From: CBDIHH01 sp965279095
GTDB lineage: Bacteria > Pseudomonadota > Alphaproteobacteria > Caulobacterales > Caulobacteraceae
DNA length: 64,000 bases
Direction of reading: 5' to 3'
Assembly (NCBI GenBank): GCA_965279095.1
Contig: CBDIHH010000003.1
Coordinates: forward strand, 1-64,000
A program made the position numbers and the translations under genes. Shown piece after piece: positions 54,519 to 61,670 of the stretch; the first letter of the stretch is position 1, and each line of letters begins with the position of its first letter. The notes below the pieces were generated by a model, which had not been told where the DNA came from, searched no databases, and saw only the letters and a list, made by a program, of their open reading frames with translations.

Positions 54519-54611
54519 CCCGCATTCCCCGCGGAAGCGGGGACCCAGGCTTGGCCGGGACACGCCGCGTTGGTGGAAAGTCTGGGTCCCCGCTTCCGCG
54601 GGGAGTGCGGG
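54519..54611. repeat. 30-bp inverted repeat with 33-bp loop
   Basis: The left arm (54519-54548, containing CCCCGCGGAAGCGGGG) and right arm (54582-54611, containing CCCCGCTTCCGCGGGG) are complementary at 29 of 30 positions. Each arm is itself palindromic. It sits between the LLM and SDR genes on the same strand and could end transcription of the SDR gene. It has the form of a REP-type mobile palindrome. Confidence 0.8.
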
Positions 54612-54640
54612 GTGGGGTTAGAGCGGCGCGCCAGGCAACT

Positions 54641-55435
54641 TTAGGATCTCGGCGCGGGCCGAAACCCCCGCCGCAGCTTGGCCATGCCGCCCAGCCAGCG
54701 GTCGTAGTTGTCGGTCTTGTGGCGGACGTAGTCGGCCACCTGGGGGTGGGGCAGGATCAGGAATTGCTCGGCGGCGAGGCCTTCCAGCGCCGCCTCGGCC
54801 ACCGCCTCGGCGCTGATGATCCCGTCCAGGGCCGCAGGCGAGGCCTCGTCGCCGGGGCTGAGCATGGCCGTCGCCACCGCCTGCGGGCACAGCACCGAGA
54901 CCCGGATGCCGTGGTCCCTGTGGGTGATGGCGAGGCTCTCGGCCCAGCCGATGGCGGCGTGCTTGGTGGTGGAATAGGGGGCCGCCCCGATCTGGTTGAG
55001 CAGGCCGGCGGCCGAGACGGTGTTGAGGAAATAGCCGCCGCCGCGGGCGATCATCCCCGGCAGCACCGCCCGCGCCGCCCACACATGCGCCATCACATGC
55101 ACCCGCCAGGCCAGGTCCCAGGCCTCGTCGGAGGCCGAGGCGGCGTTGTCGACATCGGCGTCCAGCACCAGCACCCCGGCGTTGGAGCAGAACAGGTCGA
55201 TGGGGCCGACCTCGTCCTCGACCCGCTCGACCAGCGCCCGGACCCCGGCTTCGGAGCCCACGTCGCAGGTCATCGCCACGCCGCCCACCGCCCGCGCGGC
55301 TTCGGCGGCGCCGTCAGCGTCCCGGTCGGCGCAGACCACGGCCCGGGCGCCGGCGGACTTCAGGCGGTGCGCCAGGGCCAGTCCGATGCCCGACGCCGCG
55401 CCGGTGACGACCGCGATTTTGCCTTCTGGGGTCAT
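54641..55435 (-). CDS. Short-chain dehydrogenase/reductase
   Basis: 264 residues from ATG 55435 with GGGAGG upstream. Classical SDR: TGAASGIGLAL cofactor loop, NAG motif in SNAGVL, catalytic Ser in NTVSAAGL and YSTTK. The acidic CADRD after the second strand suggests NAD(H). The substrate is unknown. No partner gene is adjacent. Confidence 0.92.
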   Translation of the reverse strand: MTPEGKIAVVTGAASGIGLALAHRLKSAGARAVVCADRDADGAAEAARAVGGVAMTCDVGSEAGVRALVERVEDEVGPIDLFCSNAGVLVLDADVDNAASASDEAWDLAWRVHVMAHVWAARAVLPGMIARGGGYFLNTVSAAGLLNQIGAAPYSTTKHAAIGWAESLAITHRDHGIRVSVLCPQAVATAMLSPGDEASPAALDGIISAEAVAEAALEGLAAEQFLILPHPQVADYVRHKTDNYDRWLGGMAKLRRGFRPAPRS

Positions 55436-55617
55436 GGCGGCCTCCCGCTGCGTGCGCGGGCAGCATAGGACGGCGGGCGGGCGCGGCCAACCAGAGGGCG
55501 GCGGCGCAGTCCAGCCCCTGCCAGCGGTGTATAGACCGGCGGTCATGGCAACGCTTGTGAGCAACGCCATGGAGCGGCAAGGCTTAGCTCTGCAACGGCC
55601 CAGCCTGTTAATAAATG

Positions 55618-55642
55618 GGAACCTCGGTATTTCTCGAGGGTT
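55618..55642 (+). promoter_or_regulatory. Possible EcfG/SigT stress promoter
   Basis: GGAAC (55618-55622), 16 nt, then GGTT (55639-55642). The general stress sigma factor of alphaproteobacteria prefers GGAAC-N16/17-CGTT, so one base of the -10 differs. It lies 35 bp upstream of the secreted-protein ATG at a normal promoter distance. Confidence 0.45.
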
Positions 55643-55676
55643 TTATGGCCGACCAAACACCTAAGGGAGAAACTCC

Positions 55677-56231
55677 ATGACCAGAACTCTGATGTGTTTC
55701 ACGGCCGTGGGCGCTCTGCTGTGCGCCGCCCCCGCCATGGCTGCTCCGGCCGCCGGCGCCTCGGCCACCACAGCCGCCGATCCGGCCAGCCCGGCGACCG
55801 CCGCGGCCCCGGCCACCCCGGCTATGCCCTCCTCGGGCGTCGCCCCGACCATGAGCACGGACTCGTCCGCCTCGGGCGCCGCCTCGACCATGGGGGCCAC
55901 GCCCGCAACCCCGGCGATGCCGGCCGCCTCGGCCGCCGGCTCCTCGGTGACCGACACCGCCGATATGGCGACGGCCACCGACGCCGCCCCGGCCGCGCCT
56001 GCCGCCTCCGCCTCGGCCCATGCGGGTCTGGCGGTGAAGGACAACACCGGCGCCACCATCGGCCAGATCACCGAGGTGAAGGCCGGCGCCGACGGCGCCC
56101 AGACGGCGACCATCAAGATGGGCGACCAGACCTTCGCGGTGGCCACCACCAGCCTGGGCATCACCGCCGAGGCGGCCACCATCAACATGACCGCCGCCGA
56201 GATCAAGGCGATGGTCAAGGCCAAGTCCTGA
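55677..56231 (+). CDS. Secreted Ala-rich protein with PRC-like end
   Basis: 184 residues with AAGGGAGA upstream. A Sec signal (MTRTLMCFTAVGALLCAAPAMA) is followed by about 90 residues of Ala/Pro/Thr/Ser low complexity. A compact C-terminal unit of about 65 residues follows: GLAVKDNTGATIGQITEVK, TIKMGDQTFAVATTSLGI, MTAAEIKAMVKA. This last part resembles the PRC-barrel-type ends of secreted proteins common in Caulobacterales and sphingomonads. The low-complexity part may act as a spacer in the envelope. A stress promoter and a strong terminator frame the gene as a single unit. Confidence 0.8.
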   Translation: MTRTLMCFTAVGALLCAAPAMAAPAAGASATTAADPASPATAAAPATPAMPSSGVAPTMSTDSSASGAASTMGATPATPAMPAASAAGSSVTDTADMATATDAAPAAPAASASAHAGLAVKDNTGATIGQITEVKAGADGAQTATIKMGDQTFAVATTSLGITAEAATINMTAAEIKAMVKAKS

Positions 56232-56266
56232 TCCTCCGGGACTGACCCCTCTTAATCGCTCGCATG

Positions 56267-56293
56267 GGGCGGCGGCTTGTGTCGCCGCCCTTT
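56267..56293 (+). terminator. Intrinsic terminator after secreted-protein gene
   Basis: GGGCGGCG (56267-56274) pairs perfectly with CGCCGCCC (56283-56290) around an 8-nt loop, followed by TTT. It lies 36 bp past the stop codon and before the next gene. Confidence 0.7.
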
Positions 56294-56326
56294 GCTTGTA
56301 TGGGCGCCTGGGCTAAGCCCCCCGCC

Positions 56327-57079
56327 ATGCTCACCTATCTCATGCTCGTGGCGGCCGGCTGCCTGGCGGGCGTGATGAACTCGGTCGCCGGCGGCGGCAC
56401 CTTCGTCACCCTGCCGGCCCTGATCCTGGCGGGCGTGCCGTCCATGAACGCCAACGCCTCGTCCACCGTGGCCATGGCCCCGGCCACCCTGTCCAGCCTG
56501 TGGGCCTTCCGCCGCGACGTGCGCCGCTTCGGCCCGGTGGGGCTGAAGCCCATGGTCGCCGTCAGCATCGTCGGCGGGATCATCGGCGGGGCGCTCCTGC
56601 TGCTCACCCCCACCCGGATGTTCGACGAGATCCTGCCGTGGCTGCTGCTCCTGGCCACCCTGATGCTGATCTTCGGCCCGCGTCTGCGCCTGTATCTGGA
56701 GCAGAAGGGCCACCGCATCGGCCCGCGGCCCGTGCTGCTGGGCCAGCTGGTGGTGGGGATCTACGGCGGCTATTTCGGCGGCGCCGTGGGGCTGATCATG
56801 ACGGCCCTGTGGACCCTGCTCAGCGAGCTCGACGTCAAGGCCCTGACCCCCGCCCGGCTGATGATGGGCGCCGCCATGAACACCGCCGCCGTGGTGCTGT
56901 TCATCGCCGCTGGGGCGATCTTCTGGCCCCAGACCCTGGCGGTGCTGGCGGGCGGCGTGGTCGGCGGCTACGGCGGCGCCCGGGTCGGCCGACGGCTGCC
57001 GGCGCCGGTGATCCGCGCCATCGTCATCACCGTCACCGCCGCCACCACCGTGGCCTTCTTCTGGCGGGCGTATGGCTAG
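56327..57079 (+). CDS. TauE/SafE (TSUP) family membrane transporter
   Basis: 250 residues from ATG 56327 with about eight hydrophobic segments. AGCLAGVMNSVAGGGTFVTLPALILAGVPSMNANASSTVAMAPATLSSLWAFRRD and the matching second half, GGYFGGAVGLIMTALWTLL, are the twin TSUP repeats. These carriers move sulfur-containing or other organic anions across the inner membrane; the substrate is unknown. Upstream in-frame ATG 56264 lies inside the terminator stem and is unlikely. Confidence 0.9.
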   Translation: MLTYLMLVAAGCLAGVMNSVAGGGTFVTLPALILAGVPSMNANASSTVAMAPATLSSLWAFRRDVRRFGPVGLKPMVAVSIVGGIIGGALLLLTPTRMFDEILPWLLLLATLMLIFGPRLRLYLEQKGHRIGPRPVLLGQLVVGIYGGYFGGAVGLIMTALWTLLSELDVKALTPARLMMGAAMNTAAVVLFIAAGAIFWPQTLAVLAGGVVGGYGGARVGRRLPAPVIRAIVITVTAATTVAFFWRAYG

Positions 57080-57188
57080 CGCCGCACGGGGTGAGGTCTT
57101 GAGGCGGCGCCTCATTTTCCCCCCCGTTCCACCGCAAATCGGTCCGGCGGCGCTTGCCAGCGCCGGCGTGTCAGTGGAAGGGCAGGCG

Positions 57189-58130
57189 ATGGCAGACCTC
57201 AAACCCCGCATCCTGGTCTTCGGCGTCGGCGGCGCCGGCGGCAACGCCGTCAACAACATGGTCGCCGGCAATCTGAAGGGCGTCGAGTTCGTCGCCGCCA
57301 ACACCGACGCCCAGCACCTGGGCCTGTCGCAGGCCGACCACCGCATCCAGCTGGGGGCGCAGATCACCCACGGCCTGGGCGCCGGGGCCCAGCCCGAGGT
57401 GGGGCGGATGGCGGCCGAGGAGTCCATCGACGCCATCCTCGAGCGGCTGGACGGCGCCGACATGGTGTTCGTCACCGCCGGCATGGGCGGCGGCACCGGC
57501 ACCGGCGCGGCCCCCGTGGTGGCTCGCCTGGCCCGCGAGCGCGGCCTGCTCACCGTGGGGGTGGTGACCAAGCCCTTCCAGTTCGAGGGCCGCCACCGCA
57601 TGCGCCTGGCGAACGAGGGGATCGCCGAGATGGAGCGCTACATCGACACCCTGATCGTCATCCCCAACCAGAACCTGTTCCGCATCGCCACCGAGAAGAC
57701 CACCTTCGCCGACGCCTTCGCCACCGCCGACCGGGTGCTGCATTCGGGGGTGCGGGCGATCACCGACCTGATCCTGCTGCCCGGCCTGATCAACCTCGAC
57801 TTCGCCGACGTGCTGGCGGTGATGAGCGGCATGGGCCGGGCGATGATGGGCACCGGCGAGGCCAGCGGCGAGGGCCGCGCCCTGATGGCGGTGCAGAACG
57901 CCATCGCCAACCCCCTGCTCGACAACGAAAGCCTGGCCGGCGCCCAGGCGGTGCTGGTGAACGTCACCGGCGGCTCGGACCTGACCCTGATCGAGCTCGA
58001 CGAGGCCGCCAGCCTGGTCACCCAGCAGGCCGACCCCGACGCCAACATCATCTTCGGCGCCGCCTTTGACGAGACCATGGAGGGCAAGATCATGGTCTCG
58101 GTGGTGGCGACGGGCATGGCGGGCGCCTGA
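57189..58130 (+). CDS. FtsZ-like GTPase without linker and tail
   Basis: 313 residues from ATG 57189. ILVFGVGGAGGNAVNNM, AANTDAQHL, the tubulin signature MGGGTGTGAAPVV, and the T7 loop GLINLDFADVLAVMSGMGRAMMGTGEA are intact, so GTP binding and hydrolysis should work. The protein ends at about residue 313, right after the polymerisation core. The long linker and C-terminal peptide that bind FtsA and other partners in alphaproteobacterial FtsZ (about 500 residues) are missing. It is not in a dcw cluster. I take it as a second FtsZ, comparable to short FtsZ2 forms in rhizobia. Confidence 0.92.
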   Translation: MADLKPRILVFGVGGAGGNAVNNMVAGNLKGVEFVAANTDAQHLGLSQADHRIQLGAQITHGLGAGAQPEVGRMAAEESIDAILERLDGADMVFVTAGMGGGTGTGAAPVVARLARERGLLTVGVVTKPFQFEGRHRMRLANEGIAEMERYIDTLIVIPNQNLFRIATEKTTFADAFATADRVLHSGVRAITDLILLPGLINLDFADVLAVMSGMGRAMMGTGEASGEGRALMAVQNAIANPLLDNESLAGAQAVLVNVTGGSDLTLIELDEAASLVTQQADPDANIIFGAAFDETMEGKIMVSVVATGMAGA

Positions 58131-58138
58131 CCTCGTAC

Positions 58139-58210
58139 TCCTCCCCCGGACCCTCGCGAAAGCGAGGGGACTGGGGGAGGGGGACCACGCGAAGCGTGGT
58201 GGAGGGGGCG
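58139..58210. repeat. Nested hairpins, related to 142-bp family
   Basis: CTCCCCC (58141-58147) pairs with GGGGGAG (58173-58179) around CCCTCGC-GAAA-GCGAGGG (58151-58168), followed by CCACGC-GAA-GCGTGG (58185-58199). The order (C-rich hairpin, second hairpin, GGAGGGGGCGG) matches half a unit of the repeats at 21.8 and 47.5 kb. It could end ftsZ-like transcription. The 457-bp gap 58131-58587 holds no gene. Confidence 0.7.
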
Positions 58211-58323
58211 GCGGCGCCCTGTCCGGTTGGCGCGGCACCGTACCATCCGATGTCGCCGGGATGGGAGACGACGCCGCCCCCAACCGGATGCTGATGCGCC
58301 CTGAAGGCCTTGATGGAATTGGA

Positions 58324-58416
58324 GCTCGGGTGGGGGCCTTGGTCAAGGACGGCCCTTGCAGGGCCGCCGCTGCGCGGCCGCCGAAGGCGGTCCTTGAGCA
58401 AGACCCCCGCCCGAGC
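58324..58416. repeat. Cloverleaf-like multi-arm inverted repeat
   Basis: The outer stem GCTCGGGTGGGGG (58324-58336) with CCCCCGCCCGAGC (58404-58416) has one G-T pair. After a partly paired bulge comes the stem TCAAGGAC (58343-58350) with GTCCTTGA (58390-58397). It encloses three hairpins with no spare base between them: GGCCC-TTGCA-GGGCC, GCCGC-TGC-GCGGC and CGCC-GAA-GGCG. It is not a tRNA. It could be a mobile palindrome or a structured RNA. Confidence 0.85.
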
Positions 58417-58587
58417 AAGGATCGCCGACAAGACATCAGGGCTGGGTCCGCCTTGGGATCAAGCTGGACATGGCGGGCTGGGGCCGGGAGGATGGCCAGG
58501 ATGCGGGTGATCTGGTTGGCGTTGGCTGAGCTAGGCGCCCCGCCGTTCATCCCCTAGCCTCAGGCATCAGAAGGGGGAGCCCCGCCG

Positions 58588-59007
58588 ATGCCAAGCCCGA
58601 TCCTCACGCCCGTGGTGGCGCTGGTGCTGTGGTCGCTGGTGATGTGGGCCTGGCTCTACGCCACGCGCATCCCGGCTATGATCAAGGCCAAGATCCGCTA
58701 CGACCCGCGCGACTCGGTCGAGGTCTTCCAGGCTCAGCTGCCCGCGCAAGTGCGGTGGAAGGCGGACAACTACAACCACCTGATGGAACAGCCGACCCTG
58801 TTCTACGCCCTGTGCCTGACCCTCGCCCTGAGCGGCGCCGGCGAAGGCGTGAACGCGGGATTGGCCTGGGCCTACGTCGCCCTGCGCGTGGTCCATAGCT
58901 TGGTGCAGGCGACGGTGAACGTGATCGTGGTAAGGTTCGGGGTGTTCACCGTGGCGACGCTGGTGCTGGTCGCGCTGGCGGTGCGGGCGGCGGGCGTGGT
59001 GTTCTAA
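58588..59007 (+). CDS. MAPEG-family membrane protein
   Basis: 139 residues with AGGGGGAGC upstream. Four hydrophobic segments. The MAPEG signature region is visible in KADNYNHLMEQPTLFYALCLTLAL and ALRVVHSLVQATVNVIVVRFGVF. Family members handle glutathione or lipid substrates in membranes; many bacterial ones are unassigned. A degenerate copy of its last 45 codons lies 0.9 kb downstream (59882-60017). Confidence 0.88.
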   Translation: MPSPILTPVVALVLWSLVMWAWLYATRIPAMIKAKIRYDPRDSVEVFQAQLPAQVRWKADNYNHLMEQPTLFYALCLTLALSGAGEGVNAGLAWAYVALRVVHSLVQATVNVIVVRFGVFTVATLVLVALAVRAAGVVF

Positions 59008-59012
59008 GCGTC

Positions 59013-59546
59013 GTGAAGAACTTGCCCGATGCGTTTCTTGAAGCCGCCGGCGGCTTCATCGCCTTGCTGGTGGTCGCAGCCGTCATTGTGTTCGCCCTAG
59101 CGTTCTTTTCCTTGTCAATTCGACACAGCAAACGGGATCGAGTCATCCCGCTGCAGATCATGGCGGCGTCGTTCTCGGCCTTGGGCCTGATGTTCCTTGT
59201 GGTGATGCTGCTTCAGGCTGCGGCGATGAGAGCGGCGAGGCGCGATTTGGCCGTGGCCCTGGCTGGCCCCTTGACCTCGGTGGAGGTATCCGGCGTCGCC
59301 GTGCCGTTAGATGAACGGCTATTGCGCGGCATTCGCTCCGGCGATGAAGGCGCGACCGGACAGGAGGGGCTGTCTCCCTGTTCGGCCGTGGTGAAGTCTG
59401 GCGGCCGCCCGGTCAAACTGCTTCTGTTTCCCGACAAAGCAAAGTCCGGCGCCTACGGGGTCGGTTACGCCCACTTTCACGTATCCCGGCACGCGGCTCT
59501 TCACTGGTTCTCCTATCCCGGGCTACCGTGTCGGGACGCGCCGTGA
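59013..59546 (+). CDS. Membrane protein with extracytoplasmic tail, unknown
   Basis: 177 residues from GTG 59013, 5 bp after the MAPEG stop. Two membrane segments (about 14-33 ALLVVAAVIVFALAFF and 48-70 MAASFSALGLMFLVVMLLQ) are joined by a short basic loop. About 100 residues follow with LTSVEVSGVAVPLDERLLRGI, CSAVVKSGGRPVKLLLFPDKAKSG and FHVSRHAALHWFSYPGL. No family is recognised. It is probably co-transcribed with the MAPEG gene. Confidence 0.65.
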   Translation: MKNLPDAFLEAAGGFIALLVVAAVIVFALAFFSLSIRHSKRDRVIPLQIMAASFSALGLMFLVVMLLQAAAMRAARRDLAVALAGPLTSVEVSGVAVPLDERLLRGIRSGDEGATGQEGLSPCSAVVKSGGRPVKLLLFPDKAKSGAYGVGYAHFHVSRHAALHWFSYPGLPCRDAP

Positions 59547-59557
59547 GGATTTCGAGA

Positions 59558-59842
59558 ATGGCTAGGAACAAGCACGCTGGTTCGGGGATCGACGACTTCC
59601 TCAAGGAGGAGGGCGTTCTGGAAGCCTTCCAGGCCTAGGCCATCAAGGAGGTAATCGCCTGGCAGCTCGGCGAGGCGATGAAGGACATGAAGCTCAGCAA
59701 GCGCAAGCTGGCGGCGCTGATGCACACCAGCCGCACCCAGGTGGACCGGGTGCTCGACCCCACGGACGGCAATGTGACGATCGAGACGCTGCAAAGGGCG
59801 GCGGCGATCCTGGGGCGCAAGGTGCAGCTCGAGCTGGTGTGA
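59558..59842 (+). pseudogene. XRE/HigA-like regulator broken by in-frame TAG
   Basis: From ATG 59558 the frame reads MARNKHAGSGIDDFLKEEG then VLEAFQA, meets TAG at 59636-59638, and continues in the same frame as AIKEVIAWQLGEAMKDMKLS, RKLAALMHTSRTQVDRVLDP, TIETLQRAAAILGRKVQLELV to TGA 59842. The whole matches small XRE-type proteins often paired with HigB-like toxins, in which the stop position is normally a sense codon. TAG could come from CAG by one change. Only the N-terminal 26 residues are made unless the stop is read through or translation restarts at ATG 59678. No toxin partner is next to it. Confidence 0.8.
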
Positions 59843-59881
59843 GGGGGCGGCGGCGACGGCCCGAACGCGCGGGCGGCGCGG

Positions 59882-60017
59882 GCGTGCGTCGCCCCGCGCG
59901 TTATCCACAGTTTGGTGCAAGCCACGGTCAACATCATCCCCCCGCAGTTCGGGGTGTTCACCCAGGCGACGCCGGTGTTGGTAGCGCTGGCGGTCAGGGC
60001 GGTAGGTGTGGTATTTA
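59882..60017 (+). pseudogene. Degenerate copy of the MAPEG gene 3' end
   Basis: Translating from 59882 gives ACVAPRVIHSLVQATVNIIP, then PQFGVFTQATPVLVALAVRA and VGVVF. The intact gene reads AYVALRVVHSLVQATVNVIV, then VRFGVFTVATLVLVALAVRA and AGVVF. The stop codon is lost (TAA became AAG in the aligned frame) and there is no start. This is the remnant of a partial tandem duplication or of a second MAPEG gene. The rest of the gap to 60092 shows nothing else and marks the start of the A+T-rich island. Confidence 0.85.
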
Positions 60018-60092
60018 AGGCGCGTAGCGAAGCTATCGGCATCAAGTCGGCCCCGATTTCCGTATAATCCGAATTTATCCCGGGGGCATCCT

Positions 60093-60542
60093 TCAGCCAA
60101 ATTGCTTGATATCAATCACGCAATCGGTTCCCAGGCCGCAGTTTTTCAGTATTGATCTACACTCTGTAAGTGATTTTCCAGAAGATACGAGGATTGCACC
60201 CGCCTGCCTAGCTACGGCTATCGCTGTGAACCTCTCTGCTGGGGGGAATGAACCTATTATATTTGTCCCACTCGCCTCCATCATTGGGGCGACGGCGGCG
60301 GTCGCTGTCATTGTAATCGGGGCATATTTCTTCTTCGGTATATTCTGAAAAATCTCATACAAATCAGGGTATATATTGCTCAGATCGGCGCTGACTGTTT
60401 TTAGGATGTGCATCTCGCCGCTAGTAATGGCAGTGGCAATTCCCGTGGCTATGTTGGGGTCGGCACATATTGCGTCGTGCATGCCATGCAGATCAATTAT
60501 CCACTTAGGCGATGGTGATTTGCCGGGCGGTTTTTTAGGCAC
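60093..60542 (-). CDS. Partner of XRE-ImmA protein, possibly PIN-like
   Basis: 149 residues from GTG 60542, 3 bp after the XRE-ImmA stop, so a two-gene operon. PKWIIDLHGMHDAICADPNIA at the start and a C-terminal block with AERFTAIAVARQAGAILVSSGKSL are vaguely like a PIN nuclease. The second acidic cluster (usually TxD) reads SSGK, however, so a PIN assignment is weak. Pairing with an XRE-metallopeptidase regulator is typical of toxin-antitoxin modules. The DNA is much A+T-richer than the genome around it. Confidence 0.6.
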   Translation of the reverse strand: MPKKPPGKSPSPKWIIDLHGMHDAICADPNIATGIATAITSGEMHILKTVSADLSNIYPDLYEIFQNIPKKKYAPITMTATAAVAPMMEASGTNIIGSFPPAERFTAIAVARQAGAILVSSGKSLTECRSILKNCGLGTDCVIDIKQFG

Positions 60543-60545
60543 GGC

Positions 60546-61670
60546 TTATGCCGTCCCAAACAATTCATTTTGATATTTCGGCTTCAAGCCGGATATTTTA
60601 TATATATCAATTTCATCTAGTGATCCCCGTCTTTTCGCGTCGGCTAGCAGACTTAAAATCAGCGAGCCGTAGGTAGTACGTTTGGTTTGAAGGGGGTTGG
60701 ATTGGCCGCCCGTTCCATCGCTCTGATCGCCAGGAGGAGTAACCTGGTTAAATTGACTTCTCCATCTGGTGTACTCAGCGCTGGAAACGTCGCCACGTTC
60801 TACAAGTCTGATCAAAAGCGCTTCTTGGCTAATTCCCAGCTTCTTTGAAAACAGACGAATAAAGTCATTGGCCGCACTCGGGTGGTAACCAAAGCGACTA
60901 AGGCCTCGTTTTATCAAATCGTCAGGCGCAATAAGATACGCGGCGAACTTGTTACAAAAGGCCTCAATTCTATTTTTTATAACGGATGGATTTGAGGCGC
61001 CTTCTTGGCGAATTAAGACATGACAAAATTCATGGGCTAGGGTGAAAAGTTTGCGTGCCTTGCTGCTGTTCGTCGTATTTATTGCGATTATATGTGGGCC
61101 GTCATTTATATGAGCGTATATGCCAGCCGCCTCATCATTCTTGAAGGAGTGGTGAATAACGGCAACGCCTAGGGATTCAATAAATCCCCTAAGGGAAACA
61201 TAAACCTTGTTTGCATCTTGATCTTCGAGCTGACTATCGGTAGTATAGCCCCAAAAATTCCGCCACTTTTTAGCAAGTGAAATCGCTTCATCATTTGTAA
61301 ATGTCGTAGCAACAGGTTTAAGTCTTCTGTCTAGGGCAACTTCAACGCCAAGGGAGGCAAACGTGTTAGACAATTTCTCCATATATGAAATCGCCCGGAG
61401 TGTTCCCTTTTGAAATTTGGTTATTCCAGGTGTAGCGGTCCGGAAGTCCACCGCGCTAAATAACTGCACTGGCCTTTCGGCAAATAGCGTGTAAGGCTCA
61501 ACCGCTAGTTCGTCAGCAAAGGCTTCGATTTCAGGCTCCGTCAACTCGCCGCTACCCTCAAGTGCGGCTGCCAGGCGGGTTGCTGCTATTCCTGTCCGTT
61601 TGGCAACGGTTGTGGCATCAAGGCCCCTTGCCGTAAGAATGCTAAGGTATGAGCCTTGGGGGACTTTCAC
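60546..61670 (-). CDS. XRE-type regulator with ImmA/IrrE metallopeptidase domain
   Basis: 374 residues from GTG 61670. A helix-turn-helix-like N-terminus (SILTARGLDATTVAKRTGIAATRLAAALEG) precedes the COG2856 peptidase domain with the zinc motif HEFCH (about residues 213-217) and FCNKFAAYLIAPDDLI. Relatives cleave or sense repressors in mobile elements and toxin-antitoxin loci. It is followed by the small gene at 60093. Codon use and base composition differ from the flanking genes, indicating horizontal transfer. Confidence 0.88.
   Translation of the reverse strand: MKVPQGSYLSILTARGLDATTVAKRTGIAATRLAAALEGSGELTEPEIEAFADELAVEPYTLFAERPVQLFSAVDFRTATPGITKFQKGTLRAISYMEKLSNTFASLGVEVALDRRLKPVATTFTNDEAISLAKKWRNFWGYTTDSQLEDQDANKVYVSLRGFIESLGVAVIHHSFKNDEAAGIYAHINDGPHIIAINTTNSSKARKLFTLAHEFCHVLIRQEGASNPSVIKNRIEAFCNKFAAYLIAPDDLIKRGLSRFGYHPSAANDFIRLFSKKLGISQEALLIRLVERGDVSSAEYTRWRSQFNQVTPPGDQSDGTGGQSNPLQTKRTTYGSLILSLLADAKRRGSLDEIDIYKISGLKPKYQNELFGTA

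Noticed and set aside
58324..58416. Cloverleaf considered as a tRNA or tRNA-like gene
   Set aside because: Arms abut directly, loops are 3-5 nt, and there is no 7-nt anticodon loop, T-loop consensus or acceptor stem of 7 bp.
58066..58557. 163-codon plus frame and 113-codon minus frame after the FtsZ-like gene
   Set aside because: They translate the hairpin and cloverleaf repeats and overlap the end of ftsZ-like. Composition is Arg/Gly/Ala-rich without domains.
60106..60348. 80-codon plus frame in the A+T-rich island
   Set aside because: It is opposite the 149-codon gene that is tightly linked to the XRE-ImmA gene. The plus frame has no ribosome binding site; its hydrophobic end is the antisense of an Ala/Thr-rich stretch.
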